64,000 nucleotides of DNA from Bog-756 sp963703145. GTDB lineage: Bacteria > Actinomycetota > Acidimicrobiia > Acidimicrobiales > RAAP-2. The notes below the pieces were generated by a model. That model was not told the DNA's origin, did no database searches, and saw nothing but the letters and a program-made list of their open reading frames with translations. The DNA lies in assembly GCA_963703145.1 (NCBI GenBank), contig OY969793.1, positions 1,922,001 through 1,986,000 on the forward strand. Direction: 5' to 3'. Position numbers and translations under genes: made by a program. This document shows positions 1-7,552 of this stretch, one piece after another (the first letter of the stretch is position 1; each line of letters opens with the position of its first letter).

Positions 1-141
1 TGCCCCACCCGGGCCACCCATCGACACCGGCGGTCGGAGGTCCACGTCGAGCAGGCCATCCGCGCTGCGCACGTGGCCTTCGCGCCCACCGATGGCGGTG
101 GCCTCGGCGGTGTACAGGGGCTTGATCAGTGCGGTCACCAT
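1..141 (-). CDS. Organic hydroperoxide resistance protein (Ohr/OsmC family), 3' part outside window
   Basis: The first 47 codons of a minus-strand gene cut by the left window edge. The translation reads ALIKPLYTAEATAIGGREGH, then a VRSADGLLDVDLRPP segment and MGGPGGA. That is the typical Ohr N-terminus (a YTAxATATGGREG stretch, then a SxDGxLDVxLxxP strand). Family members reduce organic hydroperoxides with two cysteines that would lie beyond the window, so the catalytic residues cannot be checked. I chose the ATG at 141 because GGAG sits six bases upstream; an ATG at 153 in the same frame is possible but has GAGGA directly against it. It lies downstream of the TasA-like genes on the same strand, 82 bases after the last stop. 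Confidence 0.8.
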   Translation of the reverse strand, partial: MVTALIKPLYTAEATAIGGREGHVRSADGLLDVDLRPPVSMGGPGGA

Positions 142-223
142 GGTCGTCTCCATTCCTCGGGCCCAAACGCTCCCGGACTCACCAGGTGCAACCAGCGTCC
201 GGCCCCGATTCTTCCCGCACGGG

Positions 224-769
224 TCATTGGTTGGTCTTGACCGCGGCCCGCAACTGGCTCGGCGAGCTGATCGACGTGCCCAGTGTCACCGTCACCGACG
301 ACGTCACCGCGGCCGGCTCGACCTGGAGGTAGACCGACCCGCTGAGTGGGGGCACGGTGGTCGAGGTCACCGTTGTCGTCGACGTCTTGGCGAACGTCCC
401 GCCGACCTGGGTGCCTGCCGCTCCACTGCACTTGTTGGACACCCACGCCACCGCGCAGGTGAACAGGGTGAAGGTCGGTGAGCCGGATGCCGGTGTGGAC
501 ACGGTCACCTTGTAGCTGATGGCCGACAAGGCGATCGTCCCGGTGTTGGTGACCGTCGAGGTCTGGTTCGTCGTGGTGGTGAACGTCATCGAGGTGGTGC
601 TGGCCGTGGCCGTCCACTTCCCGCTGGTGACCGACTCGGACCCGGCGACCGAGGCTTTGGCCACCCCGGCGGCGGCGGCACCGGAGGGGAGCCCGGACGC
701 GCCGAGCAGCAGGACTGCCGCCATGACGGCAGTCCTTCGCACGACGAGTTGCCGCTGCCCCTGTCTCAC
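224..769 (-). CDS. SipW-dependent-type secreted protein, third member of a TasA/camelysin-like cluster
   Basis: About 181 residues. Residues 1-40 form a signal peptide (arginine/valine n-region, then MAAVLLLGASGLPSGAAAAG). After the cleavage region comes the GSESVTSGKWTATAS segment, matching the GSESVSSGTLNLTL of the two genes upstream. The rest is Ser/Thr-rich beta-strand sequence with two cysteines (FTCAVAWVSNKCSG), and it ends in KTNQ, like the ATNQ end of the neighbours. The start is the GTG at 769, with GGGAG seven bases upstream and only 11 bases after the previous stop, so it is probably co-translated with its paralogue. By family precedent such proteins are exported, trimmed by a SipW-type peptidase and assembled into extracellular fibres; here that is inference. 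It is more diverged than the other two, so it may be a minor subunit. Confidence 0.65.
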   Translation of the reverse strand: MRQGQRQLVVRRTAVMAAVLLLGASGLPSGAAAAGVAKASVAGSESVTSGKWTATASTTSMTFTTTTNQTSTVTNTGTIALSAISYKVTVSTPASGSPTFTLFTCAVAWVSNKCSGAAGTQVGGTFAKTSTTTVTSTTVPPLSGSVYLQVEPAAVTSSVTVTLGTSISSPSQLRAAVKTNQ

Positions 770-780
770 GCACTCTCCCG

Positions 781-1455
781 CTACTGGTTGGTCGCTGCTC
801 CGAGTCGCTGCTGCTCGGTGAAGGTGTAGGTCAAGGTGGTCGACAGTCCCTGGATGGTCGGGCTCGGGAGGACTCCGTTGGTGGACACCTCGTTGCCCAC
901 TAGGCCCAGGCTGACCTGGATGTGGGCCGCCTGTCCGGTGGCGGCGGCCAGCGCCGGGACGTTGGACAGGGCCACGGCGGTGCCGGCCGTGTTCATGGTG
1001 TTGATCTGCCGGGTGGCCAGGATCGGGGTGCTCGTCCCCGAGCACACGCCGGTGGCCAGGGTCCAGGCGACCGAGCACTGGGTGGCGGTGACGGTCAGGC
1101 CCTCACCCGCGGCGGTGCCGTTGGTCAGGGCGTTAGCCGGAGTGCCCGCCACCCACAGGGTCATACCGGCCGCCGAGGCCAGCGTGCCGGTGTTGTTCAG
1201 GTTGACGTAGACGTTGTCCGTGTCGCCGGGAGCCATCTTGGATGCGAAGTTGCTGAACCCGGCACCGCCGGAGTCGGCCGTCAGGGTCAGATTGAGGGTC
1301 CCCGAGGAGACGGACTCCGAGCCGGTGGCCACCCCGGACAGTCCGGCGTAGACGCCGGCTGTGGTCAGGAGGCCGATGGAGGCGGCGAACAGGCCGGCCA
1401 GAACGGCGCGTCCGTGTCGTCGGTGCTTCGTGCGGGAGTGGGCGTGCTTGCTCAA
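781..1455 (-). CDS. TasA/camelysin-like SipW-dependent secreted protein, copy 2
   Basis: 224 residues. A positively charged n-region (SKHAHSRTKHRRHGR) precedes a hydrophobic core (AVLAGLFAASIGLLTTAGVYA), followed by GLSGVATGSESVSSGTLNL. This is the layout of SipW-cognate signal peptides of the TasA/CalY family. The mature part is a beta-rich domain (DTDNVYVNLNNTGTLASAAG) with two cysteines around residues 122-134, ending GAATNQ. It is a tandem copy of the gene at 1654-2328: same length and long identical stretches in protein and DNA. The start codon is TTG at 1455 where the sister gene has ATG, with GGAG eight bases upstream. An ATG ten bases further upstream is out of frame. Likely role: structural fibre or biofilm matrix protein outside the cell. 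I see no protease motif, so camelysin-type protease activity should not be assumed. Confidence 0.8.
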   Translation of the reverse strand: MSKHAHSRTKHRRHGRAVLAGLFAASIGLLTTAGVYAGLSGVATGSESVSSGTLNLTLTADSGGAGFSNFASKMAPGDTDNVYVNLNNTGTLASAAGMTLWVAGTPANALTNGTAAGEGLTVTATQCSVAWTLATGVCSGTSTPILATRQINTMNTAGTAVALSNVPALAAATGQAAHIQVSLGLVGNEVSTNGVLPSPTIQGLSTTLTYTFTEQQRLGAATNQ

Positions 1456-1653
1456 CGTTCATGCTCCAAAAGCGGGTCGTGACCGGATCGATGCGATCCG
1501 AGGGCAGGGTCCCGGCCGGGAGGTCGGGGGTCAGGGTCCCCGCCGTGCGGGGCCCGGGTGGGGTCGACTGGTGTGGCGTGCCACGGCCAGCAGGACGACC
1601 GGAGTACCCACTCCAGCCGTCCTGCCCGCTCGATGGCCTGCCCCTCCGATCGA

Positions 1654-2328
1654 CTACTGGTTGGTGGCCGCTCCAACTCGCTGCTGCTCGGTGAAGGTGT
1701 AGGCGAGCGTGGTCGACAGGTTCTGGATCGTCGGGCTCGGTGCCACACCGTTGGTCGACACCTCGGTGCCCACCAGGCCCAGGCTGACCTGGATGTGGGC
1801 GACCTGTCCGGTGGCGGCGGCCAGCGCCGGCACATTGGACAGGGCCACGGCGGTGCCGGCCGTGTTCATAGTGCTGATCTGAGTGGAGGCCAGGATTGGG
1901 GTGGTCGTGCCCGAGCACACGCCGGTGGCCAGGGTCCAGGCCACCGAGCACTGGGTGGCGGTGACCGTGAGTCCCTCACCCGCGGCAGTGCCGTTGGTCA
2001 GGGCGTTGGCCGGGGTGCCGGCCACCCACAGGGTCATACCGGCCGCTGAGGCCAGCGTGCCGGTGTTGTTCAGGTTGACGTAGACGTTGTCGGTGTCCCC
2101 CGGGGCCATCTTGCCGGTGAAGTTGCTGAAGCCGGCGCCGCCGGAGTCGGCGCTGAGGGTCAGGTTCAGGGTCCCAGAGGTAACCGCTTCGGAACCGGTG
2201 GCCACCCCAGACAGTCCGGCGTAGACGCCGGCTGTGGTCAGGAGGCCGATGGAGGCAGCGAACAGGCCGGCCACGAGGGCACGTCCGTGTCGTCTCTGCT
2301 TGGGTTGGGTGTGGCTGTGCTTGCTCAT
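1654..2328 (-). CDS. TasA/camelysin-like SipW-dependent secreted protein, copy 1
   Basis: 224 residues, near twin of the next gene. Basic n-region SKHSHTQPKQRRHGR, hydrophobic core ALVAGLFAASIGLLTTAGVY, then GLSGVATGSEAVTSGTLNL. The mature domain carries the DTDNVYVNLNNTGTLASAAG block and ends VGAATNQ. The ATG at 2328 has an ideal AAGGAG six bases upstream; the longer open frame to 2538 is an overrun. It begins 53 bases after the signal peptidase gene on the same strand. The order peptidase, substrate, substrate, substrate matches the sipW-tasA logic of Bacillus and supports export by the neighbouring peptidase and assembly on the cell surface. Confidence 0.82.
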   Translation of the reverse strand: MSKHSHTQPKQRRHGRALVAGLFAASIGLLTTAGVYAGLSGVATGSEAVTSGTLNLTLSADSGGAGFSNFTGKMAPGDTDNVYVNLNNTGTLASAAGMTLWVAGTPANALTNGTAAGEGLTVTATQCSVAWTLATGVCSGTTTPILASTQISTMNTAGTAVALSNVPALAAATGQVAHIQVSLGLVGTEVSTNGVAPSPTIQNLSTTLAYTFTEQQRVGAATNQ

Positions 2329-2381
2329 GACTGCTCCTTGCAATGGATATGGATGGTGATGGGTGATGCTGACGTGTTGCG

Positions 2382-2945
2382 TTACTGCGGTACTGGTGTT
2401 GCGACGCGCGCGCCTGGGACCTGTCGGCCCGGGCGCAGGATCCACCGGGTGCCGGCCACCGCCGCCAGCAGGCCCCCAAAGAGGATCAGGCCCAACTGCA
2501 CCGGACCCTGCATGCCAACGAGGAGCCGCCCGGCCCACGGGATGGCCAGCACGACTTCAGGCACGGAGGACGACGTCAACTTGGCGTGCCACGGGTCGGG
2601 GCCGGTATTGGCATCCCCCTTGGTCGTGATGACCGGGTGGTCGGACGGCCCGGCGACCGTGGTGATCCGGTGGGCGAACTCGGCGTGCTCGCCGGGCGGG
2701 GTGAACACCACGATCATCCCGGGATGCACGGCATGGACGGAGACCTCCTTGGTCACGAGGAGGGCACCCGGTCCGTAGGTGGGGCGCATGCTCCCGGTCA
2801 GCACCGGTCGGAATCCCAGATGGAGGGCGATGGTGACCAGCGCCAGACCACAGCAAACACCGGTGGCGGCCAACAGCCCGATCGTGGACAGCGACCAGAA
2901 CGCGGCACCCTTTCGGGTGTCGGACGATGGTGAAGAAACTGGCAC
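2382..2945 (-). CDS. sipW: Signal peptidase I, SipW/ER type
   Basis: About 187 residues. N-terminal membrane segment (FWSLSTIGLLAATGVCCGLALVTIAL), then the catalytic serine motif LTGSMRPTYGPGALLVTKEV. A second motif, FAHRITTV, has histidine where bacterial Lep-type enzymes have lysine, and GDANTGPDPW is the conserved GD box. A second membrane helix (GPVQLGLILFGGLLAAVAG) closes the protein. The Ser-His arrangement is that of the ER/SipW subgroup, which in Bacillus processes TasA and TapA. Its three predicted substrates follow directly downstream. I prefer the GTG at 2945 (AAGG seven bases upstream); a GTG at 2978 is an alternative. The longer open frame to 3113 would overlap the divergent gene at 3089. 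Probably membrane bound with the active site outside. Confidence 0.85.
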   Translation of the reverse strand: MPVSSPSSDTRKGAAFWSLSTIGLLAATGVCCGLALVTIALHLGFRPVLTGSMRPTYGPGALLVTKEVSVHAVHPGMIVVFTPPGEHAEFAHRITTVAGPSDHPVITTKGDANTGPDPWHAKLTSSSVPEVVLAIPWAGRLLVGMQGPVQLGLILFGGLLAAVAGTRWILRPGRQVPGARVATPVPQ

Positions 2946-2997
2946 CCCCTCACCTTCGGCGCGGTCCAGGGCCACCTTGAGAACTTTTGACAACCTC

Positions 2998-3023
2998 TGT
3001 TGCGCAACGTTCCTTGCGCAACA
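2998..3023. promoter_or_regulatory. Inverted repeat, probable operator between divergent sipW and HTH genes
   Basis: The intergenic region holds TGTTGCGCAA, six bases (CGTTCC), then TTGCGCAACA: perfect 10-bp arms. Each arm contains the palindrome TTGCGCAA, so the site can also be read as two identical 8-bp boxes 14 bp apart. It lies 53 bases upstream of the sipW start and 66 upstream of the divergent HTH gene. A TTGACA is present at 2987-2992 but I see no good -10 partner. The neighbouring HTH protein is an obvious candidate ligand, by position only. Confidence 0.55.
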
Positions 3024-3088
3024 CGGATTGCCGTCGTGAGACGGTCGGGAAACACGTGTTGCCGAAGCGGTGAGCGTAGGCTCGGGCC

Positions 3089-3481
3089 GTGGACCAGCCC
3101 CGGGCGATCGCATTGCAGGAGATCGAAGAATTGCTCGATTCCGCGAAGCGGCTCCGCGCCGACCTACGGGAGAAAGAGGTCGCCTACCGGCGGATGTCCC
3201 GCCAACTGGCCAATGGGACGCCGATCGGAACGGCGATGGACAATCTGGGCACCAACGTGGCCCGCCAGCAGCTCACCGACACGTTGGACGCCTTCGAGCA
3301 CAGCCGGCACCGGACCCGCCTGGCCATCACGGCCGCTGCCCTCGAGGAGGGCATGACCATCGGGGAGATCGGCCGGGCCTGGGGATTCTCACGACAGCTT
3401 GCCGCCCGGTACGCCAAGGAGGCCCGGGCCATGGCCGCCTCCCGGCGGCCGACCCGAGGGAAGCGACAGGCGGCCGGTTGA
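3089..3481 (+). CDS. Small helix-turn-helix protein
   Basis: 130 residues, GTG start. Residues 8-70 are helical and charged (EIEELLDSAKRLRADLREKE), suggesting a coiled coil. Residues 88-112 (EGMTIGEIGRAWGFSRQLAA) fit a helix-turn-helix, followed by a basic tail (RRPTRGKRQAAG). I cannot assign it to a named family. It is divergent to the sipW/tasA-like operon and separated from it by the palindrome at 2998-3023, so it may regulate that operon or itself. No strong ribosome-binding site is visible (GAGCGTAGG lies about 9 bases upstream). Confidence 0.65.
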   Translation: MDQPRAIALQEIEELLDSAKRLRADLREKEVAYRRMSRQLANGTPIGTAMDNLGTNVARQQLTDTLDAFEHSRHRTRLAITAAALEEGMTIGEIGRAWGFSRQLAARYAKEARAMAASRRPTRGKRQAAG

Positions 3482-3598
3482 GGGGCGAAGGCCGGCCGAT
3501 ATCCTGGATCCGTCGGGTTGAGCATCCACCTTCCGCCGGGTGGCTGCTCCCCGGCGACCTCATGCTCATCTGCTCCGACGCCGGGGTCGACTAGTCCG

Positions 3599-4531
3599 AT
3601 GCGCGCCGTACGGAGCACTGATGCGGGAATCCGCGTCGTCCAGGCCACCGACCCCGATCCTCACGGGGTGCGGGTCACGGTGACCAGCTCGGGAATCTGC
3701 GGATCCGATCTCCACCTGGCCTCGTTCGGGCCTTCGGCCATCACGCTCGGCCACGAGTTCTGCGGCCGGCTCGACGACGGCACTCCGGTGGCCGTCCTAC
3801 CCGCCGTGTCATGCGGGAGCTGTGACCGATGCCGGTCCGGCCAGGACCAGCAGTGCGCCGAAGCCCTCGGCACCATGTACGGCATCAGTCGGGATGGTGG
3901 GCTGGCCGACGAGGTCTGGGTCAACCCCCGGTGCGCCAAGGTGGTGGAGGACCCCCTGGCCTTCGAGCATGCCAATCTGGCCGAACCGATGGCCGTGGCC
4001 CTCCATGGCGTCAACCGCTCCGGGCTCGTAGCAGGGGCCCGTGCGCTGGTCATTGGGGCGGGGCCCATCGGCCTGTGCACCATCGCCGCCGCCCGGAGCC
4101 TGGGCGCGTCCGTCGACCTCTTGGCCCACCGGCCCCGTCGCCTGGAAGCCGGCGAGCAGCTGGGGGCCAGCACATCGGTCGGCAACGCCTACGACGTCGT
4201 GCTGGAGGCGGCCGGCACCCAGAGCTCCATGGACCGGGCCATCGAGCTGGTCCGGCCGGGGGGCACCGTGGCCATCCTCGGGAACTTCTGGGATCCCGTC
4301 TCCATCGGACTGGCCTTCCAGATGAAAGAGGCCACGTTGATCCCGTCGTTCACCTACGGCCATCATCACGGCGTCTCCGAGTTCGAAGAAGCGGTCCGGT
4401 TGCTCAGCGCCGTACCCGAACTGCCCGACGCTGTGGTCACCCACCACTTCGGCCTCGACGACGCCACCGAGGCCTTCCGCGTGTCGGGCGATCGGGCCAC
4501 CGATGCCATCAAGGTCGTCGTGCACCCCTGA
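3599..4531 (+). CDS. Zinc-dependent alcohol dehydrogenase (MDR superfamily)
   Basis: 310 residues, short for a family of about 340-370. The catalytic zinc site is visible as C34 (SSGICGSDLH), H52 and E53 (LGHEFCG). The structural zinc lobe has C72, C75, C78 and C86 (CGSCDRCRSGQDQQC). The Rossmann fold follows (ALVIGAGPIGLCTIAAARSLGA). It should oxidise an alcohol or polyol with NAD(P); the substrate cannot be deduced. The ATG at 3599 is the start that gives a normal N-terminus (MRAVRSTDAGIRVV). The open frame extends to 3518 but the extra residues look non-coding. No clear ribosome-binding site. Followed on the same strand by a TetR regulator 95 bases later. Confidence 0.85.
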   Translation: MRAVRSTDAGIRVVQATDPDPHGVRVTVTSSGICGSDLHLASFGPSAITLGHEFCGRLDDGTPVAVLPAVSCGSCDRCRSGQDQQCAEALGTMYGISRDGGLADEVWVNPRCAKVVEDPLAFEHANLAEPMAVALHGVNRSGLVAGARALVIGAGPIGLCTIAAARSLGASVDLLAHRPRRLEAGEQLGASTSVGNAYDVVLEAAGTQSSMDRAIELVRPGGTVAILGNFWDPVSIGLAFQMKEATLIPSFTYGHHHGVSEFEEAVRLLSAVPELPDAVVTHHFGLDDATEAFRVSGDRATDAIKVVVHP

Positions 4532-4626
4532 GGGCCGAATTCACCCCCGAATTCAACCTCTGGAGCCCATCACCGACCCGAGGCCCGGGCCTAGGGTGTG
4601 GATCCGAACGGGGCAAGGGGCGAGCA

Positions 4627-5253
4627 ATGACAGGACCGCCGCAGGGGTCCGACGCGGGCAGCTGGAGCACACGATCGGTGGCCGTAGGCGCCTACGACGG
4701 TCGCGTCGCCCGCGGTGAGCGGACCCGCACGTCGATCCTCGAGGCCACCATCGACCTGATCCAGACCGGCACCAGCCGCCCGACGGCACGCCAGGTGGCC
4801 GATCATGCCGGTGTCTCGGTACGCGTGCTGTTCCACCACTTCGCCGACGTGGGCACGATCTTCCAGAGGGCGGCCGAGCTCCACGCGGACCGGAGCCGGA
4901 CCCTCATCGGCATCATCCCGGCGCGAGGCCCCGTCGACTTCCGGGTGGCAGCCATCTGCCACCAGCGCCGCGAACTCTTCGAGGCCATCGCCCCGGTGCT
5001 CCGTGCCGCCCAGGCCAGGACCACCGCGGACCAGGATGTAGTGGTCGGCCTTCGGGGGGACCTCCGCCACCAGCTCCTGGTCGGACTGCGGCCTGAGATC
5101 GTGGCCCGAGGCAAGACCGCGCCGTTCCTCCTGGAATCGCTGGGCCTGGCCACCGGGTGGCGGAACTGGACCTCCCTGCGGTTCGACGACCAGCGATCCG
5201 CCGACCAGGCCGAACAAGTCATGGTGTACACCGCGTCCGTACTGGTCCACTGA
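4627..5253 (+). CDS. TetR family transcriptional regulator
   Basis: 208 residues. The N-terminal DNA-binding domain is recognisable: RTSILEATIDLIQTG, then a helix-turn-helix at residues 53-73 (TARQVADHAGVSVRVLFHHF) and a typical FADVGTIFQRA continuation. The C-terminal ligand domain is not diagnostic. The ATG at 4627 has AAGGGG six to seven bases upstream. It lies downstream of the alcohol dehydrogenase and convergent with the phosphatase gene. Confidence 0.85.
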   Translation: MTGPPQGSDAGSWSTRSVAVGAYDGRVARGERTRTSILEATIDLIQTGTSRPTARQVADHAGVSVRVLFHHFADVGTIFQRAAELHADRSRTLIGIIPARGPVDFRVAAICHQRRELFEAIAPVLRAAQARTTADQDVVVGLRGDLRHQLLVGLRPEIVARGKTAPFLLESLGLATGWRNWTSLRFDDQRSADQAEQVMVYTASVLVH

Positions 5254-5267
5254 GCACCGCGCCACCT

Positions 5268-5283
5268 CGGGCCGGCCGGCCCG
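5268..5283. terminator. GC-rich palindrome between convergent genes, possible bidirectional terminator
   Basis: CGGGCCGGCCGGCCCG is a perfect 16-bp palindrome in the 38-bp gap between the convergent tetR-like and phosphatase genes. No T-tract follows on either side, so this is a weak call resting on position and symmetry. Confidence 0.35.
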
Positions 5284-5291
5284 GGACCGCG

Positions 5292-5888
5292 TCAGGCCGG
5301 AGTCTCCCAAGGCGTCTCGTTGAAGCGGCGAAGGACGGGCCCGGTCGGGCCCCAGGCAATCCTCGTCACCGAGGCTGTGGCCAGATAGAGGCGCCAGGCC
5401 CCTTCATCGGGGAGCCCCAGGGACCAGCAGGTGGCGGCCTTGATCGGCGAGACATGGCTCACCACCACCACCGAGCCGGGACCGCGTGCCCCCTCCCCGT
5501 CGACGGCGAACAGCTCCTCGCAGGCCTCGCGCACCCGCACACCCACCTCGGCCAGCGACTCTCCACCGGCCGGCCGGAAGCTGGGGTCGGTCCGCCACCG
5601 GTCCCAGAGGTCAGGCGGAACGCTCCCGAGTGACCATCCGTCGTACTCGCCGTAGTCGGCCTCCACCCACCGCTCGTCGATCTCCACCGAGAGCCCGGTG
5701 CCCAGAGCCGCGGCGGTATCCCGCGCCCGCTGCAAGGGACTGGCAATGACCCGCGAAACCTTGCCGAGGACGGGACCGATGCTTCCGACCTGGGCCATCC
5801 CCTTGTCGGTGAGGGGCACGTCCAGCCGGCCCACCAGCTGCCCGGCAGCATTCCCTGTGGACTCACCGTGACGGACCAGGATCAGCAC
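5292..5888 (-). CDS. Histidine phosphatase family protein (phosphoglycerate-mutase-like)
   Basis: 198 residues, GTG start. The catalytic RHG box is at residues 6-8 (LILVRHGESTGN). R54 sits in SPLQRARDTA, the acid residue region is WVEADYGEYDGW near 75-86, and the second histidine H145 is in VVVVSHVSPIK. All landmarks of the branch-1 histidine phosphatases are present. The substrate is unknown; in actinobacteria such genes beside a COG1579 zinc-ribbon protein are often annotated as broad-specificity or alpha-ribazole phosphatases, which I cannot confirm. Same strand as, and 36 bases downstream of, the zinc-ribbon gene. Confidence 0.85.
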   Translation of the reverse strand: MLILVRHGESTGNAAGQLVGRLDVPLTDKGMAQVGSIGPVLGKVSRVIASPLQRARDTAAALGTGLSVEIDERWVEADYGEYDGWSLGSVPPDLWDRWRTDPSFRPAGGESLAEVGVRVREACEELFAVDGEGARGPGSVVVVSHVSPIKAATCWSLGLPDEGAWRLYLATASVTRIAWGPTGPVLRRFNETPWETPA

Positions 5889-5924
5889 GGGGCGGACCAG
5901 GCAGAGGTAGCGGAGGACACCGGA

Positions 5925-6641
5925 TCAGTGGACCAGGATGCGGTCGCACTCGGGGCAGCTGGTGAGCTGGTCGGGCGGAAGACGCCGGATCCGCTCGAGC
6001 TCGACCGACGACAGGGTCAGGTGGCATCCGTCGCAATGGTCCCCCACCAGCTTGGCCGCACCTACGCCCCCGAGGCGGGAACGCAGCATCTCATAGCGCT
6101 GGGCCAGCTCCTCGGGGAGGGTGGTGGCGAGTTCGTCCCGCATCGCCACCTCAGACGCCATGGCCACTTCGATCTCGGCCTCCACCTCGACGATGGTCCG
6201 CTCCAGGCGGCCCACGTCGGCCAGCAGTGCGATCGAGGTTTGTTGCTGCTCGGCGAGGACGGCGTCGAGGGGCTCTTCTTCCTCGAGCAACACCAGCTCT
6301 TCCTCCTCGAACTGGGCCTGGCGAGCCTCGAGCTGGTGCACCTCGTGGTCCATGGCCTGGAGGTCACGCGAGGCCGAGACATCGCCGGACTGCATACGCT
6401 GCTCGATCTCGTGGCGCCGGGCCGCAGAGGACGCGATCCGCTCCTCGAGTGAGCGCTGGCGAGCAGCCAGGTCGTCCACCTGGGCCTGCACCCCGGCCAT
6501 GGTCTGGGCCAACTCGGCTTGGCGGCGGTGCACCTCAGCGAGCTCGGTGCGTTCGGGCATCGCCTCCATGCGGTGGCGCAGCTGATCCAGCGTGGTGTCG
6601 TGGTGCTGCACCGCCAGCAGCGTGTCGAACGGCTCTGCCAT
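5925..6641 (-). CDS. Coiled-coil protein with C-terminal C4 zinc ribbon (COG1579 family)
   Basis: 238 residues. Residues 5-185 are almost entirely charged helix (RRQAELAQTMAGVQAQVDDL, EEEELVLLEEEEPLDAV), predicted as a long coiled coil. A zinc ribbon with two CxxC pairs closes the protein: GDHCDGCHLTL and TSCPECDRILVH. This is the layout of COG1579 (CT398/HP0958-like). Family members in other bacteria bind nucleic acids or act as chaperone-like adaptors; the actinobacterial role is not settled. The start ATG overlaps the stop of the upstream NUDIX gene (TGATG), so translation is probably coupled. Confidence 0.85.
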   Translation of the reverse strand: MAEPFDTLLAVQHHDTTLDQLRHRMEAMPERTELAEVHRRQAELAQTMAGVQAQVDDLAARQRSLEERIASSAARRHEIEQRMQSGDVSASRDLQAMDHEVHQLEARQAQFEEEELVLLEEEEPLDAVLAEQQQTSIALLADVGRLERTIVEVEAEIEVAMASEVAMRDELATTLPEELAQRYEMLRSRLGGVGAAKLVGDHCDGCHLTLSSVELERIRRLPPDQLTSCPECDRILVH

Positions 6642-7276
6642 CACGGGGTCTCGCTCTCATCCTCGGCCACCGGCATCGCCGACGGGGCCCCGATCACACT
6701 ACGGGCCGTACGCAGGGCACCGGCCAGGGCCTCGTCCGCCATGCCCTGGGCGGTGTCCCAAGCGAACCACGCCACCTCCTGGCTCTCCTCGGGGCCCGGG
6801 GCGGGGTCGTCGTCCGGACCCCACACCAGATACCGCAGGTCGAGGTGGACGTGGTCCCGTGCCGCGGCATGGACATCGACATGGACCAATACGGGACCGC
6901 TCGCCGGGTGCGACACGACCAGGCCGGTCTCCTCCAAACACTCCCGCAACACCGCCTCCTCGGGTACCTCACCGGCCTCCAGGTGGCCACCCGGTTGCAG
7001 CCAGCGGTGCAGGACTCGATGGCGATGGAGGATCACCCCCCGCCGACCCACCACGATGGCCGAGGCCGTCACGTGGGTGAGGTCGTCCTCCTGGTCGAAG
7101 GGGCGCGCCAGACGGTCCAGGTCCTCCAGGATGGTCGCCTTGGCGCGCGCCTCGCGTGGGTCGGCTGCCGGATGCCGGGACACGGCGGACCGCAACCGGT
7201 CGACCCCGGCGTCGCTGTCCCCTGGCACCTGGTGACGGTGGTCAGCGGTGGCTGCCGGCCGCTCGGTCGGCTTCAC
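6641..7276 (-). CDS. NUDIX hydrolase
   Basis: 211 residues. The NUDIX box GX5EX7REUXEEXGU is complete at about residues 97-119 (GHLEAGEVPEEAVL followed by RECLEETGLV). The preceding strand SAIVVGRRGVILHRHRVLHR and following HLDLRYLVWG fit the fold. An N-terminal stretch of about 60 residues before the fold is variable, and the true start may be further inside. Hydrolyses a nucleoside diphosphate linked to an unknown moiety. Coupled to the downstream zinc-ribbon gene by a one-base stop/start overlap. Confidence 0.85.
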   Translation of the reverse strand: MKPTERPAATADHRHQVPGDSDAGVDRLRSAVSRHPAADPREARAKATILEDLDRLARPFDQEDDLTHVTASAIVVGRRGVILHRHRVLHRWLQPGGHLEAGEVPEEAVLRECLEETGLVVSHPASGPVLVHVDVHAAARDHVHLDLRYLVWGPDDDPAPGPEESQEVAWFAWDTAQGMADEALAGALRTARSVIGAPSAMPVAEDESETP

Positions 7277-7321
7277 ACGGCACCAGGGCCGCGACCCACC
7301 GCCTGGGGGCCGGTCGGCGGC

Positions 7322-7552
7322 TCAGGCGGACTTGCGACGCTGACGGTGGATTCGGCGACGCTCACGCTCGGTGGTGCCCCCCCAGATCCCTTCGCGTTCC
7401 CGATGGGCCAGGGCATGCTCGAGGCAGGACTCCCTGACTGCGCACTGGTCGCAGATCGTCTTGGCCTCACCGGCCTCCTCATCGGAGACCGGGTAGAACA
7501 CATCTGGGTCGATGCCCCGGCAGGCTGCGTGCTTGCGCCAGGTGGCACTCAT
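7322..7552 (-). CDS. WhiB family iron-sulfur transcriptional regulator
   Basis: 76 residues. The four cluster-binding cysteines are C11, C34, C37 and C43 (ACRGIDPDVFYP, ICDQCAVRESC), followed by the GIWGG turn at 55-59 and a basic tail (TERERRRIHRQRRKSA). This is the complete signature of Wbl proteins, which hold a [4Fe-4S] cluster and bind the primary sigma factor; the family is essentially confined to actinobacteria and their phages. I do not assign a WhiB1-7 class. Start ATG with an AGGAAG about 10 bases upstream. Confidence 0.92.
   Translation of the reverse strand: MSATWRKHAACRGIDPDVFYPVSDEEAGEAKTICDQCAVRESCLEHALAHREREGIWGGTTERERRRIHRQRRKSA

Noticed and set aside
781..1455. Annotation of the TasA-like proteins as M73 camelysin peptidases
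   Set aside because: The family label implies protease activity, but no catalytic motif is visible and the context is that of structural fibre proteins.
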